DNA from: Candidatus Binatia bacterium | Lineage (GTDB): Bacteria > Desulfobacterota > Binatia > Bin18 | NCBI GenBank assembly: GCA_951812575.1 | Contig: OX638322.1 | Location: forward strand, 434,001-498,000 | Length of the DNA: 64,000 nt | Reading direction: 5' to 3' | Shown: one piece after another, positions 25,562 to 34,005 of the stretch | How positions within the stretch are numbered: position 1 is the first letter of the stretch | Layout: each line of letters begins with the position of its first letter | The notes under the pieces: model-generated | Seen by the model: only the letters and a program-made list of their open reading frames with translations | Told to the model about the DNA's origin: nothing | Databases searched by the model: none | Program-made: the position numbers and the translations under genes

Positions 25562-26056
25562 TCAGGCCCGTTGCGCGAATTTCTCGCGGAGTCGTTTTTC
25601 AACATGGGGCGGGACGAGGCCCTTCACGGAACCGTCCAGACTGGCAATTTCTTTGACTAAGCGGGCCGCGGTGTAAAAGTGGGCCGCCCCGGTCGTCAGA
25701 AAAACCGTATCCATCTCGGGCTTCATATGGCGGTTCATGAGCGCCATCTGAAACTCGTATTCAAAATCTGAGGCCGCGCGCAGCCCCCGGATGATAATCT
25801 TGGCCTGCATGCGCTCGACGTAATCGACCAGCAAGCCATGAAAACTGTCGTAGATCACCCGGTCGCCCGCCTCCTTCAGCTCCTCGCGAAACATGTCGAG
25901 GCGTTCCTGGGGAGCGAACAGATAGTTCTCTTTTTGGGGGTTATACACGACGGCAACAACCACCTCATCGACGAGCTCAAGGCTCCGTCGGACGATGTCG
26001 ATATGTCCATACGTCGGTGGGTCAAAAGAGCCAGGGTATATGGCACGGCGTTTCAC
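25562..26056 (-). CDS. coaD: Phosphopantetheine adenylyltransferase
   Basis: CoaD catalyses the penultimate step of coenzyme A synthesis, 4'-phosphopantetheine plus ATP to dephospho-CoA. The 164-residue length is normal. The nucleotidyltransferase motif GSFDPPTYGH is at residues 9-18, and IIRGLRAASDFEYEFQMALMNR is the conserved second region. Oddity: the usual ISSS-LVKE segment contacting the ATP phosphates reads FYTAARLVKE here, replacing the serines. The adjacent rsmD is a very common genomic partner; a palindromic element lies between them. Confidence 0.95.
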   Translation of the reverse strand: MKRRAIYPGSFDPPTYGHIDIVRRSLELVDEVVVAVVYNPQKENYLFAPQERLDMFREELKEAGDRVIYDSFHGLLVDYVERMQAKIIIRGLRAASDFEYEFQMALMNRHMKPEMDTVFLTTGAAHFYTAARLVKEIASLDGSVKGLVPPHVEKRLREKFAQRA

Positions 26057-26077
26057 TCGGATTCCTCACCCTCATGT

Positions 26078-26132
26078 AAAGAGTAAACGCGCCCTCCAAC
26101 AGCCATATAGATGCTGGGCATGTTTACTCTTT
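26078..26132. repeat. Palindromic repeat A (AAAGAGTAAACG arms)
   Basis: A 55-base imperfect palindrome with outer arms AAAGAGTAAAC and GTTTACTCTTT and inner CAGC/GCTG pairing, located between coaD and rsmD. It overlaps the 3' end of rsmD so that the TAA in its right arm (minus strand) is the rsmD stop codon. A second full copy is at 60842-60894 and a half copy at 33979-34003. Confidence 0.85.
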
Positions 26133-26681
26133 CTGGTAAAAAGACACCTCGGTTGTGCCGTAACGGCGACGGTCCGTCAATACCAAGGCGGTGTAGGTGG
26201 GGGCTCCAGACTCCTGCTGCGCGTGCTCAACAACGACCCAGGCGCCTGGGAGGAGCACCGGGCTGCGCGCCAAACGCCGCAGGGTCTTATCTACCCAGCC
26301 TTCCCCATACGGCGGGTCGAGAAACACCCCGCCAAAACGCAGCCCCTGGTCTTCCACGATACGAATCCCGGTCGGGACGGAGGCCCGCAGCAGGCGGCCA
26401 CGGTGGAGCAGCTTTGTAGTTTTGAGGTTGGTGCGAATAACTTTCTGCGCGTCCGGACTGGCATCGACGAAGACGGCCGAGCAACCACCTCGGCTCAAGG
26501 CTTCTATGCCCAGCCCGCCGGTCCCGGCGAACAGGTCCAGAATGTCTATATCGACGAGGGAAAATCGACTGGCGAGGATATTGAAGACTGACTCTCTGAC
26601 CCGGTCGGCAGTGGGCCGGACCCTGTGTCCCTTGGGCGCCACCAGGGTGAGCCCACCTGCCGAGCCGGAGATCACTCGCAT
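26124..26681 (-). CDS. rsmD: 16S rRNA (guanine966-N2)-methyltransferase
   Basis: RsmD methylates G966 of 16S rRNA. The 185-residue length is typical. The N-terminus MRVISGSAGGLTL is the family start, followed by RPTADRVRESVFNIL, the SAM motif DLFAGTGGLGIEALSRG and the catalytic N-methyltransferase motif DPPY. The ATG follows the thiolase TAA directly (TAAATG), so the two are coupled. The stop lies inside a dispersed palindromic element. Confidence 0.95.
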   Translation of the reverse strand: MRVISGSAGGLTLVAPKGHRVRPTADRVRESVFNILASRFSLVDIDILDLFAGTGGLGIEALSRGGCSAVFVDASPDAQKVIRTNLKTTKLLHRGRLLRASVPTGIRIVEDQGLRFGGVFLDPPYGEGWVDKTLRRLARSPVLLPGAWVVVEHAQQESGAPTYTALVLTDRRRYGTTEVSFYQKE

Positions 26682-27899
26682 TTAGACGCTGAGAATGTGA
26701 ACGGCCAAAGCGGCAGCCTCGCCACGGACCATGCCGCCGCCATTTTCGGTCAGTCCAACTTTGGCGCCTTCGACCTGGCGCTTCCCGGCTTCACCACGGA
26801 GTTGCCAGAAAACCTCAGCGATCTGTGCCGTGCCGGTGGCCCCAACCGGGTGGCCCTTGGCCAGCAAACCGCCGCTCGGATTCACCGGAGTTTTCCCGCC
26901 GAGCGCCGTCACCCCTTCGTCAATCAGGCGGCCGCCCTCACCCTGCTGACACAGGCCGAGCTCTTCATAAATGATGAGTTCGGCCGGAGCTGAGGCGTCG
27001 TGGACTTCTGCCACATCCAGGTCCTCGGGCCCAATACCGGCCACTTCGTAGGCTTTCTTCGCCATGCGTTCCGTCACGCCGGGATCCCCAGGCTGGTGGT
27101 CTTTACCCGACCCCAGCACCGAGGCTTTGACATAGACCGGCTTGGTGGTGAATTCTTTCGCTTTCTCCGCGCTGGTAAGTACAAGAGCGGCAGCACCATC
27201 ACCAATAGGGGAGCACATCATCCGCGTCAGCGGATCGGCGATCATGGGCGAGGCGAGCACGTCTTCCACGCTGCGCGGAGTCTGGAACTGGGCATGGGGG
27301 TTCAGGCTTCCGTTGGTGTGATTCTTGGCGGCAATCTGCGCATAATGCTCTTTGGTCGTGCCGTATTTCCGCATATGGCTGCGGGCAAACTCGGCGTAAA
27401 AGTCCATGAACATGCTGCGCGACTTGCCGGCCCCGGCTCCTCCGCCTTTTTCCTGGGTTGCCTTTTTCATGTCCGCCAAAGTTTTTTGCATCAGCTCGAC
27501 ATCAATGGCGCTGCCGATGGCGGCAAACGATTTCTTCTTATCCTCGTGGTAGAGCTTTTCCATGCCCAGGGCGAGCACGACATCGTACATGCCGGACGCG
27601 ACATACAACCAGGCCAGATGAAAGGCGGTGGCCGCGCTGGCACAGGCGTTTTCGGTGTTAATGACCGGAATGCCACCAATCCCCATTTCACGCAGGACGA
27701 CTTGCCCGCGGATGCATTCCTGACCGGTAATCAGGCCGGCCATGGCGTTCCCGACCGCGACGGCCTCAAGCGCATCGGCTTCAACCCCAGCCGATTTGAG
27801 GGCGCCCTCAATGGCCTCGCGGGACAACTCTTTCATACCTTTATCCATATGCTTGGCAAAACGGGTCATGCCCGCGCCAACCAGGGCAACCTCTCTCAT
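26682..27899 (-). CDS. Thiolase-family acyltransferase (SCP2-type)
   Basis: A 405-residue thiolase-fold protein of the SCP2-thiolase/acetyl-CoA acetyltransferase-like branch. The nucleophile Cys is in NTENACASAATAFH near residue 86 and the catalytic His in GGLLAKGHPVGATG; the C-terminal end has the glycine-rich ENGGGMVRGEAAAL in place of the CxG motif of biosynthetic thiolases. Such proteins usually have a DUF35 (zinc-ribbon/OB) partner, but none is adjacent. It is divergent from cofC and coupled to rsmD. The substrate acyl chain is not predictable. Confidence 0.9.
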   Translation of the reverse strand: MREVALVGAGMTRFAKHMDKGMKELSREAIEGALKSAGVEADALEAVAVGNAMAGLITGQECIRGQVVLREMGIGGIPVINTENACASAATAFHLAWLYVASGMYDVVLALGMEKLYHEDKKKSFAAIGSAIDVELMQKTLADMKKATQEKGGGAGAGKSRSMFMDFYAEFARSHMRKYGTTKEHYAQIAAKNHTNGSLNPHAQFQTPRSVEDVLASPMIADPLTRMMCSPIGDGAAALVLTSAEKAKEFTTKPVYVKASVLGSGKDHQPGDPGVTERMAKKAYEVAGIGPEDLDVAEVHDASAPAELIIYEELGLCQQGEGGRLIDEGVTALGGKTPVNPSGGLLAKGHPVGATGTAQIAEVFWQLRGEAGKRQVEGAKVGLTENGGGMVRGEAAALAVHILSV

Positions 27900-27996
27900 G
27901 TGGCTCCTCCTTCTTCTTTACCGTATGTGATAAGCGGCCCAACTATATCCGCATTCCCTCTTGTTCTGCAAGGAGAATTTCTTCAGGATAGCCCGT

Positions 27997-28662
27997 GTGA
28001 ATTTCGTTCTGGTTCCTATTAAAGCCTTAACCCAAGGCAAAAGTCGCCTGTCCGCCCTCTTGTCCGACGCCCAGCGGCAGAGCCTGTCTCAGGCCATGTT
28101 GCGCGACGTGCTGACGCAGCTGCGCCGCGCGGCGACGGTGGACCGCTTTGGGGTCGTGACCTCGGATCAGACCTTGTTGGGCCTGGCGCGCGGCTTAGGT
28201 GCGGACGCCATAGACGAGGGCCATCCGCGGGGGCTCAACGGGGCCGTCGCAGTTGGTGAAGAGTTTTGTCTGCAACAGGGCAGCACAACGCTGCTGGTCC
28301 TGCTGTCAGACCTGCCTCTGGTCACCTCTGAAGACGTTGACCTGCTCTTGTGTGAGGCAACGGATGAGCCCGAAGTGCTGTTGGTAACGTGCAAAGAAGG
28401 CGAGGGCACCAATGCGCTCCTGCGCACCCCGCCGCTCGTTATCCCCACCTGCTTCGGCGGTCCAAGCCTCGGCGCCCACCAGGCCCGGGCTCGGGAGGAG
28501 AATATTGCCTGCCGGGTGATTGAGGCTCCGCGGATTGCGTTTGATATTGACTCGGTCGAAGACCTTACGCTCTTTGCCTCAGAGCCAACGGCGACGCATA
28601 CCTATCAGGCATTACAGGATTTAGATGTTCTACCTGCCCTCGGGGTTGATCCAGCGGGGTGA
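27997..28662 (+). CDS. cofC: 2-phospho-L-lactate guanylyltransferase (F420 biosynthesis)
   Basis: CofC activates 2-phospholactate or PEP with GTP in coenzyme F420 synthesis. The product is about 221 residues with the family start (VNFVLVPIKALTQGKSRLSALLS), the DLPL metal-binding segment (VLLSDLPLVTSEDV), GTNALL, and the C-terminal AFDIDSVEDL. The frame opens at 27961, but the GTG at 27997 begins the conserved domain and has AGGA 8 bases upstream, so it is chosen. No other F420 genes are in the window; the gene implies but does not prove F420 use. Confidence 0.88.
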   Translation: MNFVLVPIKALTQGKSRLSALLSDAQRQSLSQAMLRDVLTQLRRAATVDRFGVVTSDQTLLGLARGLGADAIDEGHPRGLNGAVAVGEEFCLQQGSTTLLVLLSDLPLVTSEDVDLLLCEATDEPEVLLVTCKEGEGTNALLRTPPLVIPTCFGGPSLGAHQARAREENIACRVIEAPRIAFDIDSVEDLTLFASEPTATHTYQALQDLDVLPALGVDPAG

Positions 28663-28712
28663 TCCGCCGGCAAGAGAAGCCCCCGGTGCATCTCACGCGC
28701 CTACTGTGATCT

Positions 28713-29645
28713 ATGGGAAAGCCACAGGTCGTTGTGATTACCGGTCCGACTGCCACGGGCAAAACGGCGCTCGCGCTCACTCTTGCCCAGCGCTATAACG
28801 CGGAGATTATCAGCGCGGATTCACGTCAGGTGTATCGCCACCTGAACATTGGGACGGCAAAGCCAACACCGGCAGAGCAGGCCCAGGTGCCGCATCATGT
28901 GATTGATGTGGTCAATCCGGATGAGCATTTTGATGTGGCCCGCTTTCGGACACTCGCGCACGAAGCGATTGCCGCCCTGACCCGGCGGGACAAGCGCGTT
29001 TTTGTGGTGGGTGGGACCGGTCTCTATATTCGGGCCTTGACCCGGGGGCTCTTTGTTGGACCACAGGCCGACGCCGCGCTACGCACCCGTCTGATCGCGC
29101 GGGAGCAGGAGCATGGTCCTGGTTTTCTCCACAATTGGCTCTGTCAGGTTGATGCGGACACGGCCCGGCGGCTCCATCCACACGACCGTACCCGGCTGAT
29201 TCGAGCCTTGGAGGTCTGGTTGTTGAGCGGGAAGTCGATGAGCGTCTGGCAGCGGGAGCACGGCTTCCGAGAGCGGCCATTTTCGACGCTGCGCGTGTCC
29301 CTGGTCCTGGAACGGGAGGTCTTGGCCCGGCGTATTCAGCAGCGCTGCCAGCAGATGATTCGTGATGGCCTTGTTGACGAGGTCCGCCGGGTCTGGGATA
29401 TGGGGTTTGGCGAGCAGTTGCCCGCATTTCGCACCATCGGCTATGCTCAGATTGTGGACCTCTTACATGGACGGTCCAGCCTGGAGGAGGCAGTCGCCCA
29501 CATGGCCACGGCAACCCGTCGGCTGGCCAAACGGCAACTGACCTGGCTGCGCGCAGAACCCGAGGTACAATGGTATACGCCAGCCCAGGAGAAAGACATT
29601 GACCGTGCGACGCAGGAGTTCTTTGAAGGGGCGAAGAATACATAA
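28713..29645 (+). CDS. miaA: tRNA dimethylallyltransferase
   Basis: MiaA prenylates A37 of tRNAs reading UNN codons. The 310-residue length is normal. The P-loop GPTATGKT, ISADSRQVYRHLNIGTAKP, the substrate-tunnel GGTGLYIRALTRGL and the C-terminal LAKRQLTWLRAEP segments are all present. It lies about 50 bases after cofC and about 75 before accA in a rightward housekeeping run. Confidence 0.96.
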   Translation: MGKPQVVVITGPTATGKTALALTLAQRYNAEIISADSRQVYRHLNIGTAKPTPAEQAQVPHHVIDVVNPDEHFDVARFRTLAHEAIAALTRRDKRVFVVGGTGLYIRALTRGLFVGPQADAALRTRLIAREQEHGPGFLHNWLCQVDADTARRLHPHDRTRLIRALEVWLLSGKSMSVWQREHGFRERPFSTLRVSLVLEREVLARRIQQRCQQMIRDGLVDEVRRVWDMGFGEQLPAFRTIGYAQIVDLLHGRSSLEEAVAHMATATRRLAKRQLTWLRAEPEVQWYTPAQEKDIDRATQEFFEGAKNT

Positions 29646-29719
29646 CGGGGCAGACGTCAGGGACCTGCCGGGCCGTTCTACCCCTGCCGTTTCACGCCCG
29701 CTGTATTGAAGGAGCAATT

Positions 29720-30715
29720 GTGCAGACAACCTATCTCGATTTTGAGCGTTCACTGGAAGAGTTGGACAAACAAGTGCAGGCCCTCAGCCAGTTGGAAACC
29801 CGCTCAGCCCAGCAACAGACTGAACTCACCGCCCTGGAAGAACAGCTCCAACAGCACGAGACCGAGGTGTGTAGCGCCCTCTCACCATGGCAGCGGGTGC
29901 AACTCTCTCGACACCCGGACCGACCCTATACGCTCGATTATATTGAGGCATTATGCTCCGAATTTGTAGAGTTGCACGGCGACCGTGTCTTTGGCGATGA
30001 TCCGGCGATTATCGGCGGTCTGGCGCGTTTTCGTGGTACGCCAGTGGTTGTGGTCGGCCATCAGCGCGGCAAGACGGTGACCGAAAAAGTGCACCGGAAT
30101 TTTGGCATGCCCCGGCCCGAGGGCTATCGCAAGGCGCTCCGCCTCTTTCATCTCGCCGAACGGTTCCGGCGGCCCGTGCTGAGCTTTGTTGATACCCAGG
30201 GGGCCTATCCCGGAGTGGGTGCCGAGGAGCGCGGCCAGGCCGAAGCCATTGCCCGGAATATCCAAGAAATGGCCGGCCTCAAGACGCCCATCATCGTCAC
30301 GGTTATTGGAGAAGGGGGGAGTGGCGGCGCCCTGGCCCTCGGGGTGGGCGACCGGCTGCTGATGCAGGAAAACGCCTGCTATTCGGTCATTACCCCCGAA
30401 GGCTGCGCGGCGATTCTGTTTGGGGAACGCACACCAGAGCGTTCAGCCTGGGCCGCCGAGGCGCTGAAGGTCACGGCTCCGCATTTGCTCGCTCTCGACG
30501 TGATTGATGAGATGATTGCCGAGCCGTCAGGGGGAGCCCACCGGCATACCCAGGCAGCGATCAGCGATGTTGGAGCCGCAATCGACCGACATCTGCAAGT
30601 GGTGAATGACTTGTCCGTGGCCGAACTCATGGACCAACGCTACACGAAATTCCGGCGGATGGGAGAAGTTGGTATTGTCGATACAGCAGAGGACGCGGAA
30701 ACCGCAGTCAATTAG
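29720..30715 (+). CDS. accA: Acetyl-CoA carboxylase carboxyltransferase subunit alpha
   Basis: The alpha subunit of the ACC carboxyltransferase, which transfers CO2 from biotin to acetyl-CoA. The 331 residues match bacterial AccA. The GTG start has AAGGAG 8 bases upstream. Features: N-terminal coiled coil, YIEALCSEFVELHGDR, the VGHQRGK segment, oxyanion-type GEGGSGGALALGVGD, and ENACYSVITPEGCAAILF. accD is not in the window, so the alpha/beta genes are unlinked here. Confidence 0.96.
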   Translation: MQTTYLDFERSLEELDKQVQALSQLETRSAQQQTELTALEEQLQQHETEVCSALSPWQRVQLSRHPDRPYTLDYIEALCSEFVELHGDRVFGDDPAIIGGLARFRGTPVVVVGHQRGKTVTEKVHRNFGMPRPEGYRKALRLFHLAERFRRPVLSFVDTQGAYPGVGAEERGQAEAIARNIQEMAGLKTPIIVTVIGEGGSGGALALGVGDRLLMQENACYSVITPEGCAAILFGERTPERSAWAAEALKVTAPHLLALDVIDEMIAEPSGGAHRHTQAAISDVGAAIDRHLQVVNDLSVAELMDQRYTKFRRMGEVGIVDTAEDAETAVN

Positions 30716-30774
30716 AGTGGGCGCACCGCGCCGAACCACGACAGCCCCGCTTGGAGAGAGGCCCGAGGGGGCTA

Positions 30775-30790
30775 GGGGGAAGCTTCCCCC
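30775..30790. repeat. 16-bp perfect palindrome after accA
   Basis: GGGGGAAGCTTCCCCC is a perfect palindrome in the 126-base gap between accA and pheA, embedded in a REP-like GC-rich tract. It has no T-run. It could act as a weak terminator or be an extragenic palindromic repeat. Confidence 0.6.
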
Positions 30791-30841
30791 TCACAAACAG
30801 CCGCATAGACTGGCTCAGCAAATCGTAGTACAAAACGCCGT

Positions 30842-31969
30842 GTGGCGCTCAAACGTTCCTCTTCTTCGCGGCCGGCGTTAGATACGTTCAGAGAGAAAAT
30901 CGATCGGATCGATGCCCAAATCCTCACGCTGTTAAATCGCCGCGGCCGCCTGGCTCAACAGATTAGAAACACGAAAGGGAAGACCAGTGCGGTCTATGTA
31001 CCGGGTCGGGAGCAGGCCGTTCTCGCCCGTCTGGCTGAATTGAACACCGGGCCGCTCCCGATCGAGTCCGTTCAGGCTATTTATCGCGAAATTATTTCTG
31101 CCTCACGTGCGCTCGAAACGTCCTTGCGGGTTGCCTATCTCGGACCGGAGGCGAGCTATGCGCATATGGCCAGTAAAGAACAGTTTGGCTCGAAGGCCGA
31201 ATTTGTCCCGGTAGAGACGATTCCCCAGATTTTCTCGGCAGTGGAAAACGGGCAGACCGAATACGGGGTCGTGCCCGTTGAGAATTCGAGTCAAGGCTCG
31301 GTTGCTCTGACGCTCGATCTCTTTATTGAAACGAATCTACATATTATTGCCGAGCGATCTTTAGCCATTCGGCACTGTTTGCTCAGCCGCGCCACAAAGC
31401 GGGAGCGTATTCAGCGCGTCCTGGCCCATCCGCAGTCTCTGGCCCAATGCCAGCACTGGCTGGCCACGCATCTGCCGGGGGTGCCCACGGAGGCGGCGGC
31501 GAGCAATTCGCGGGCGGCTGAACTGGTGCGACGGGACTCTCACGCCGCGGCGATTGCCGGACGGTTAGCCGCGGAGCGCTATCGGCTCAACATCATCGAT
31601 GCGGATATCCAGGATCAGGCCGCGAACTACACCCGTTTCGCTATTCTGAGTCGGACCTGGCAACCGGGCACGCCAAGCGGGGATGACAAAACGTCCCTGG
31701 TGCTGTCGGTCCGGGATGAGCCGGGGGTGCTGTACCAGGTGCTGAGGCCGTTTGCCGCCCACAGCATGAGCCTGCTGCGGATCGAATCCCGGCCGCTCAA
31801 AGGGCGGCCCTGGGAATATGTCTTTTTTATCGATGTTGAAGGCCATGTGGGCGACCAGGCGCTCGCCGACGCCCTGCGGGAGATCGAGCCCTGCTGCATG
31901 TCGGTCAAAGTGCTGGGTTCCTATACCTCCTTTGGATCGGCGACAGAGTCAGCTCGGCAAAAACGGTGA
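30842..31969 (+). CDS. pheA: Bifunctional chorismate mutase/prephenate dehydratase (P-protein)
   Basis: Converts chorismate to phenylpyruvate for phenylalanine synthesis. The 375-residue protein has an AroQ chorismate mutase domain (residues about 15-95, FREKIDRIDAQILTLLNRRG), a prephenate dehydratase domain (about 98-275, with the catalytic NYTRF near residue 261), and an ACT regulatory domain (LSVRDEPGVLYQVL, then the phenylalanine-binding ESRP). The GTG at 30842 is the chosen start; it gives an N-terminal tail of 16 residues before the mutase domain. It is the first gene of pheA-hisC-tyrA-aroA-cmk-rpsA. Feedback inhibition by phenylalanine is expected from the intact ACT motif. Confidence 0.96.
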   Translation: MALKRSSSSRPALDTFREKIDRIDAQILTLLNRRGRLAQQIRNTKGKTSAVYVPGREQAVLARLAELNTGPLPIESVQAIYREIISASRALETSLRVAYLGPEASYAHMASKEQFGSKAEFVPVETIPQIFSAVENGQTEYGVVPVENSSQGSVALTLDLFIETNLHIIAERSLAIRHCLLSRATKRERIQRVLAHPQSLAQCQHWLATHLPGVPTEAAASNSRAAELVRRDSHAAAIAGRLAAERYRLNIIDADIQDQAANYTRFAILSRTWQPGTPSGDDKTSLVLSVRDEPGVLYQVLRPFAAHSMSLLRIESRPLKGRPWEYVFFIDVEGHVGDQALADALREIEPCCMSVKVLGSYTSFGSATESARQKR

Positions 31970-31975
31970 ACGCGT

Positions 31976-33067
31976 ATGGATATTCGAAAGTATGTACCCG
32001 ACTGGGTCCTGAGCCTCACCCCGTATCAGCCGGGCAAGCCGATTGAAGAGGTGGAGCGGGAATACGGGATCAGCAACTCGGTGAAAATCGCCTCAAACGA
32101 GAATCCCCTCGGTCCGTCCCCAAAGGCGCTTGAGGCGATTCGGGCGGCCCTACCCCAGCTCAATCTGTATCCCGACGGCGACGCCTTTTATCTCAAGCAA
32201 CGCCTGGCCGATAAATTCGGGCTGGACCGCTCGCGGATTATTGTCGGTAACGGCTCGAACGAACTGATCGAGATGATCGTGCGCACCTTTTTGCGTGTGG
32301 GCGAATCGATTGTCGCCGCGGAGCACGCCTTTGCCATTTATCATCTGTGTGTGCACGCGGCCGGGGGCCGCACGATTACCGTTCCGCACACCGGCTTTGC
32401 CTTTGATCTGGACGCAATGGCGCGCGCCATTGAAGCCGATACGCGCATTATTTTTCTGGATAACCCCAATAATCCCACCGGCACGATCTATACCAGGGCG
32501 GACTGGGAGGCGTTTCTGGAGCGGGTGCCACCGAATGTGGTGATTGTGGTCGACGAAGCGTATTTTGAATTTGTCGACGACCCAGACTATCCTGACTCGC
32601 TTGCCTACCATACGGAGGGGCGGGTACTCGTCACTCTGCGTACGTTTTCCAAGATATGCGGTCTGGCCGGCGTTCGCGTTGGCTATGGCATTTCCTCACC
32701 GGAAGTGATTGATGCCCTCAACCGCATTCGCCAGCCTTTTAATGTGAATACCCTCGCCCAGGTGGGCGCTTTAGCCGCGCTTGACGATACCGAGCATATT
32801 CGTCGCACCCAGGATAATAATCGGCACGGACTGGTCTATCTGCGTCAGGAGTTGGACCGCCTGGGTATAGAATACGCGCCGAGCTGGGGGAATTTCCTCC
32901 TGGTCAAGGTTGGTCCTGGCGTGTCGCAACAGCTTCTGCCCCAGGGTATTATCATTCGGCCCATGGAGGGCTATGGCTATCCCGGCTATGCCCGCGTAAG
33001 TGTGGGTCTGGCTGAGGAAAACGAACGCTTTATTGCAGCTATGGAGAAGCTGCAAACGCAGGCATAG
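31976..33067 (+). CDS. hisC: Histidinol-phosphate/aromatic aminotransferase
   Basis: A 363-residue PLP aminotransferase of the HisC family. Motifs: SNENPLGPSPKALEAI near residue 41, LDNPNNPTG, and the PLP lysine in TFSKICGLAGVRVGYG near residue 225. It starts 6 bases after pheA and is followed 17 bases later by tyrA. The setting between pheA and tyrA suggests that it also, or mainly, transaminates phenylpyruvate and 4-hydroxyphenylpyruvate, as several HisC homologues do; this is inference. Confidence 0.93.
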   Translation: MDIRKYVPDWVLSLTPYQPGKPIEEVEREYGISNSVKIASNENPLGPSPKALEAIRAALPQLNLYPDGDAFYLKQRLADKFGLDRSRIIVGNGSNELIEMIVRTFLRVGESIVAAEHAFAIYHLCVHAAGGRTITVPHTGFAFDLDAMARAIEADTRIIFLDNPNNPTGTIYTRADWEAFLERVPPNVVIVVDEAYFEFVDDPDYPDSLAYHTEGRVLVTLRTFSKICGLAGVRVGYGISSPEVIDALNRIRQPFNVNTLAQVGALAALDDTEHIRRTQDNNRHGLVYLRQELDRLGIEYAPSWGNFLLVKVGPGVSQQLLPQGIIIRPMEGYGYPGYARVSVGLAEENERFIAAMEKLQTQA

Positions 33068-33084
33068 CCTGCCCCTCATACAGT

Positions 33085-33987
33085 ATGTCACCCTTATTTC
33101 ATCGTCTGCTTATCGTCGGGGTTGGTCTGATCGGTGGCTCGCTCGGACTGGCGGCCAAGGCGCGCGGTCTGGTTGAACAGGTGGTTGGATTTGGTCGGAC
33201 CGAAGCCAATCTGAAAATTGCGCTCGACCGCGGCCTCATTGATGCCTATACCTTCGATCCAGCCGAAGCGGCTCAGGGAACCGACTGCGTCCTGCTGGCC
33301 GTTCCGGTCCAGGCGACTGGCCCGGCCGTGCGGCAGTTTCTGCCCTATCTCTCGCCGGGCTGTATTGTGACAGATGCCGGGAGTGTCAAAGCTCCGGTTG
33401 TTACTACACTTGAGTCGCTTGTCCCCGACTCGCTGCCGTGCGTGGCCGCGCATCCCATTGCCGGGACCGAGCATGCCGGGGCTGGGGCGGCCTTTGAAAC
33501 CCTCTTTGAGGGACGCTTATGCGTCTTGACGCCGACCGACAAGACCAATGCTGAGGCTCTGGCACGGGTCCGGGCCTTGTGGGAGGGCGTCGGCATGCGC
33601 GTCGAAGAGATGGACCCCGAGGTCCACGACCGCATTCTTGCCCAGGTCAGCCATCTGCCCCATCTCATCGCGTTCAGCGTGATGAATGGTCTGCTTCAAT
33701 CCTTCCCTCACTCGGTTCAGCCACAGTCGGAACAGGTCGATCCGCTCGTGTATGCCGGCAGTGCATTTGCGGACCTGACGCGAGTGGCCGCCAGTCCCGT
33801 AGAGATGTGGCGTGACATCTGTCTCGGCAATCGCGAGGCTTTGCTGTCTGCTATTTCCAGCTTTGAAACCGCGCTGACGCAGATGAAAGTCGCAGTGACC
33901 GAGGGGGACGGACAAGCACTCTCGGCGGACATTGAGCGTGCCCGCCAGGAGCGTCAGCGCCTGACACGTTTGCGTGAGAAAGAGTAA
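33085..33987 (+). CDS. tyrA: Prephenate dehydrogenase
   Basis: NAD(P)-dependent oxidative decarboxylation of prephenate to 4-hydroxyphenylpyruvate for tyrosine. The 300-residue protein has an N-terminal Rossmann motif (VGVGLIGGSLGLAAK), DAGSVKAPVV, the catalytic-site HPIAGTEHAG, and the C-terminal SHLPHLIAFSV helices. There is no ACT or mutase domain. The stop codon TAA lies in a half copy of the dispersed AAAGAGTAAACG element. It sits in the aromatic amino-acid operon. Confidence 0.95.
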   Translation: MSPLFHRLLIVGVGLIGGSLGLAAKARGLVEQVVGFGRTEANLKIALDRGLIDAYTFDPAEAAQGTDCVLLAVPVQATGPAVRQFLPYLSPGCIVTDAGSVKAPVVTTLESLVPDSLPCVAAHPIAGTEHAGAGAAFETLFEGRLCVLTPTDKTNAEALARVRALWEGVGMRVEEMDPEVHDRILAQVSHLPHLIAFSVMNGLLQSFPHSVQPQSEQVDPLVYAGSAFADLTRVAASPVEMWRDICLGNREALLSAISSFETALTQMKVAVTEGDGQALSADIERARQERQRLTRLREKE

Positions 33988-34003
33988 ACGTGTCCTCCAC
34001 TAG
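33964..34003. repeat. Half palindromic repeat C and hairpin at the tyrA-aroA junction
   Basis: Bases 33979-34003 match the left half of palindromic repeat A (26078-26132), including its AAAGAGTAAACG arm and CCTCCA core, but the right arm is absent. The same bases form a different 8-bp inverted repeat (ACACGTTT at 33964-33971, AAACGTGT at 33986-33993) spanning the tyrA stop. It ends 2 bases before the aroA ATG. Confidence 0.65.
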
Positions 34004-34005
34004 AC

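Noticed and set aside
26995..28022. A 340-residue plus-strand open frame reaching into cofC.
   Set aside because: Antisense to the thiolase gene, which has intact catalytic motifs.
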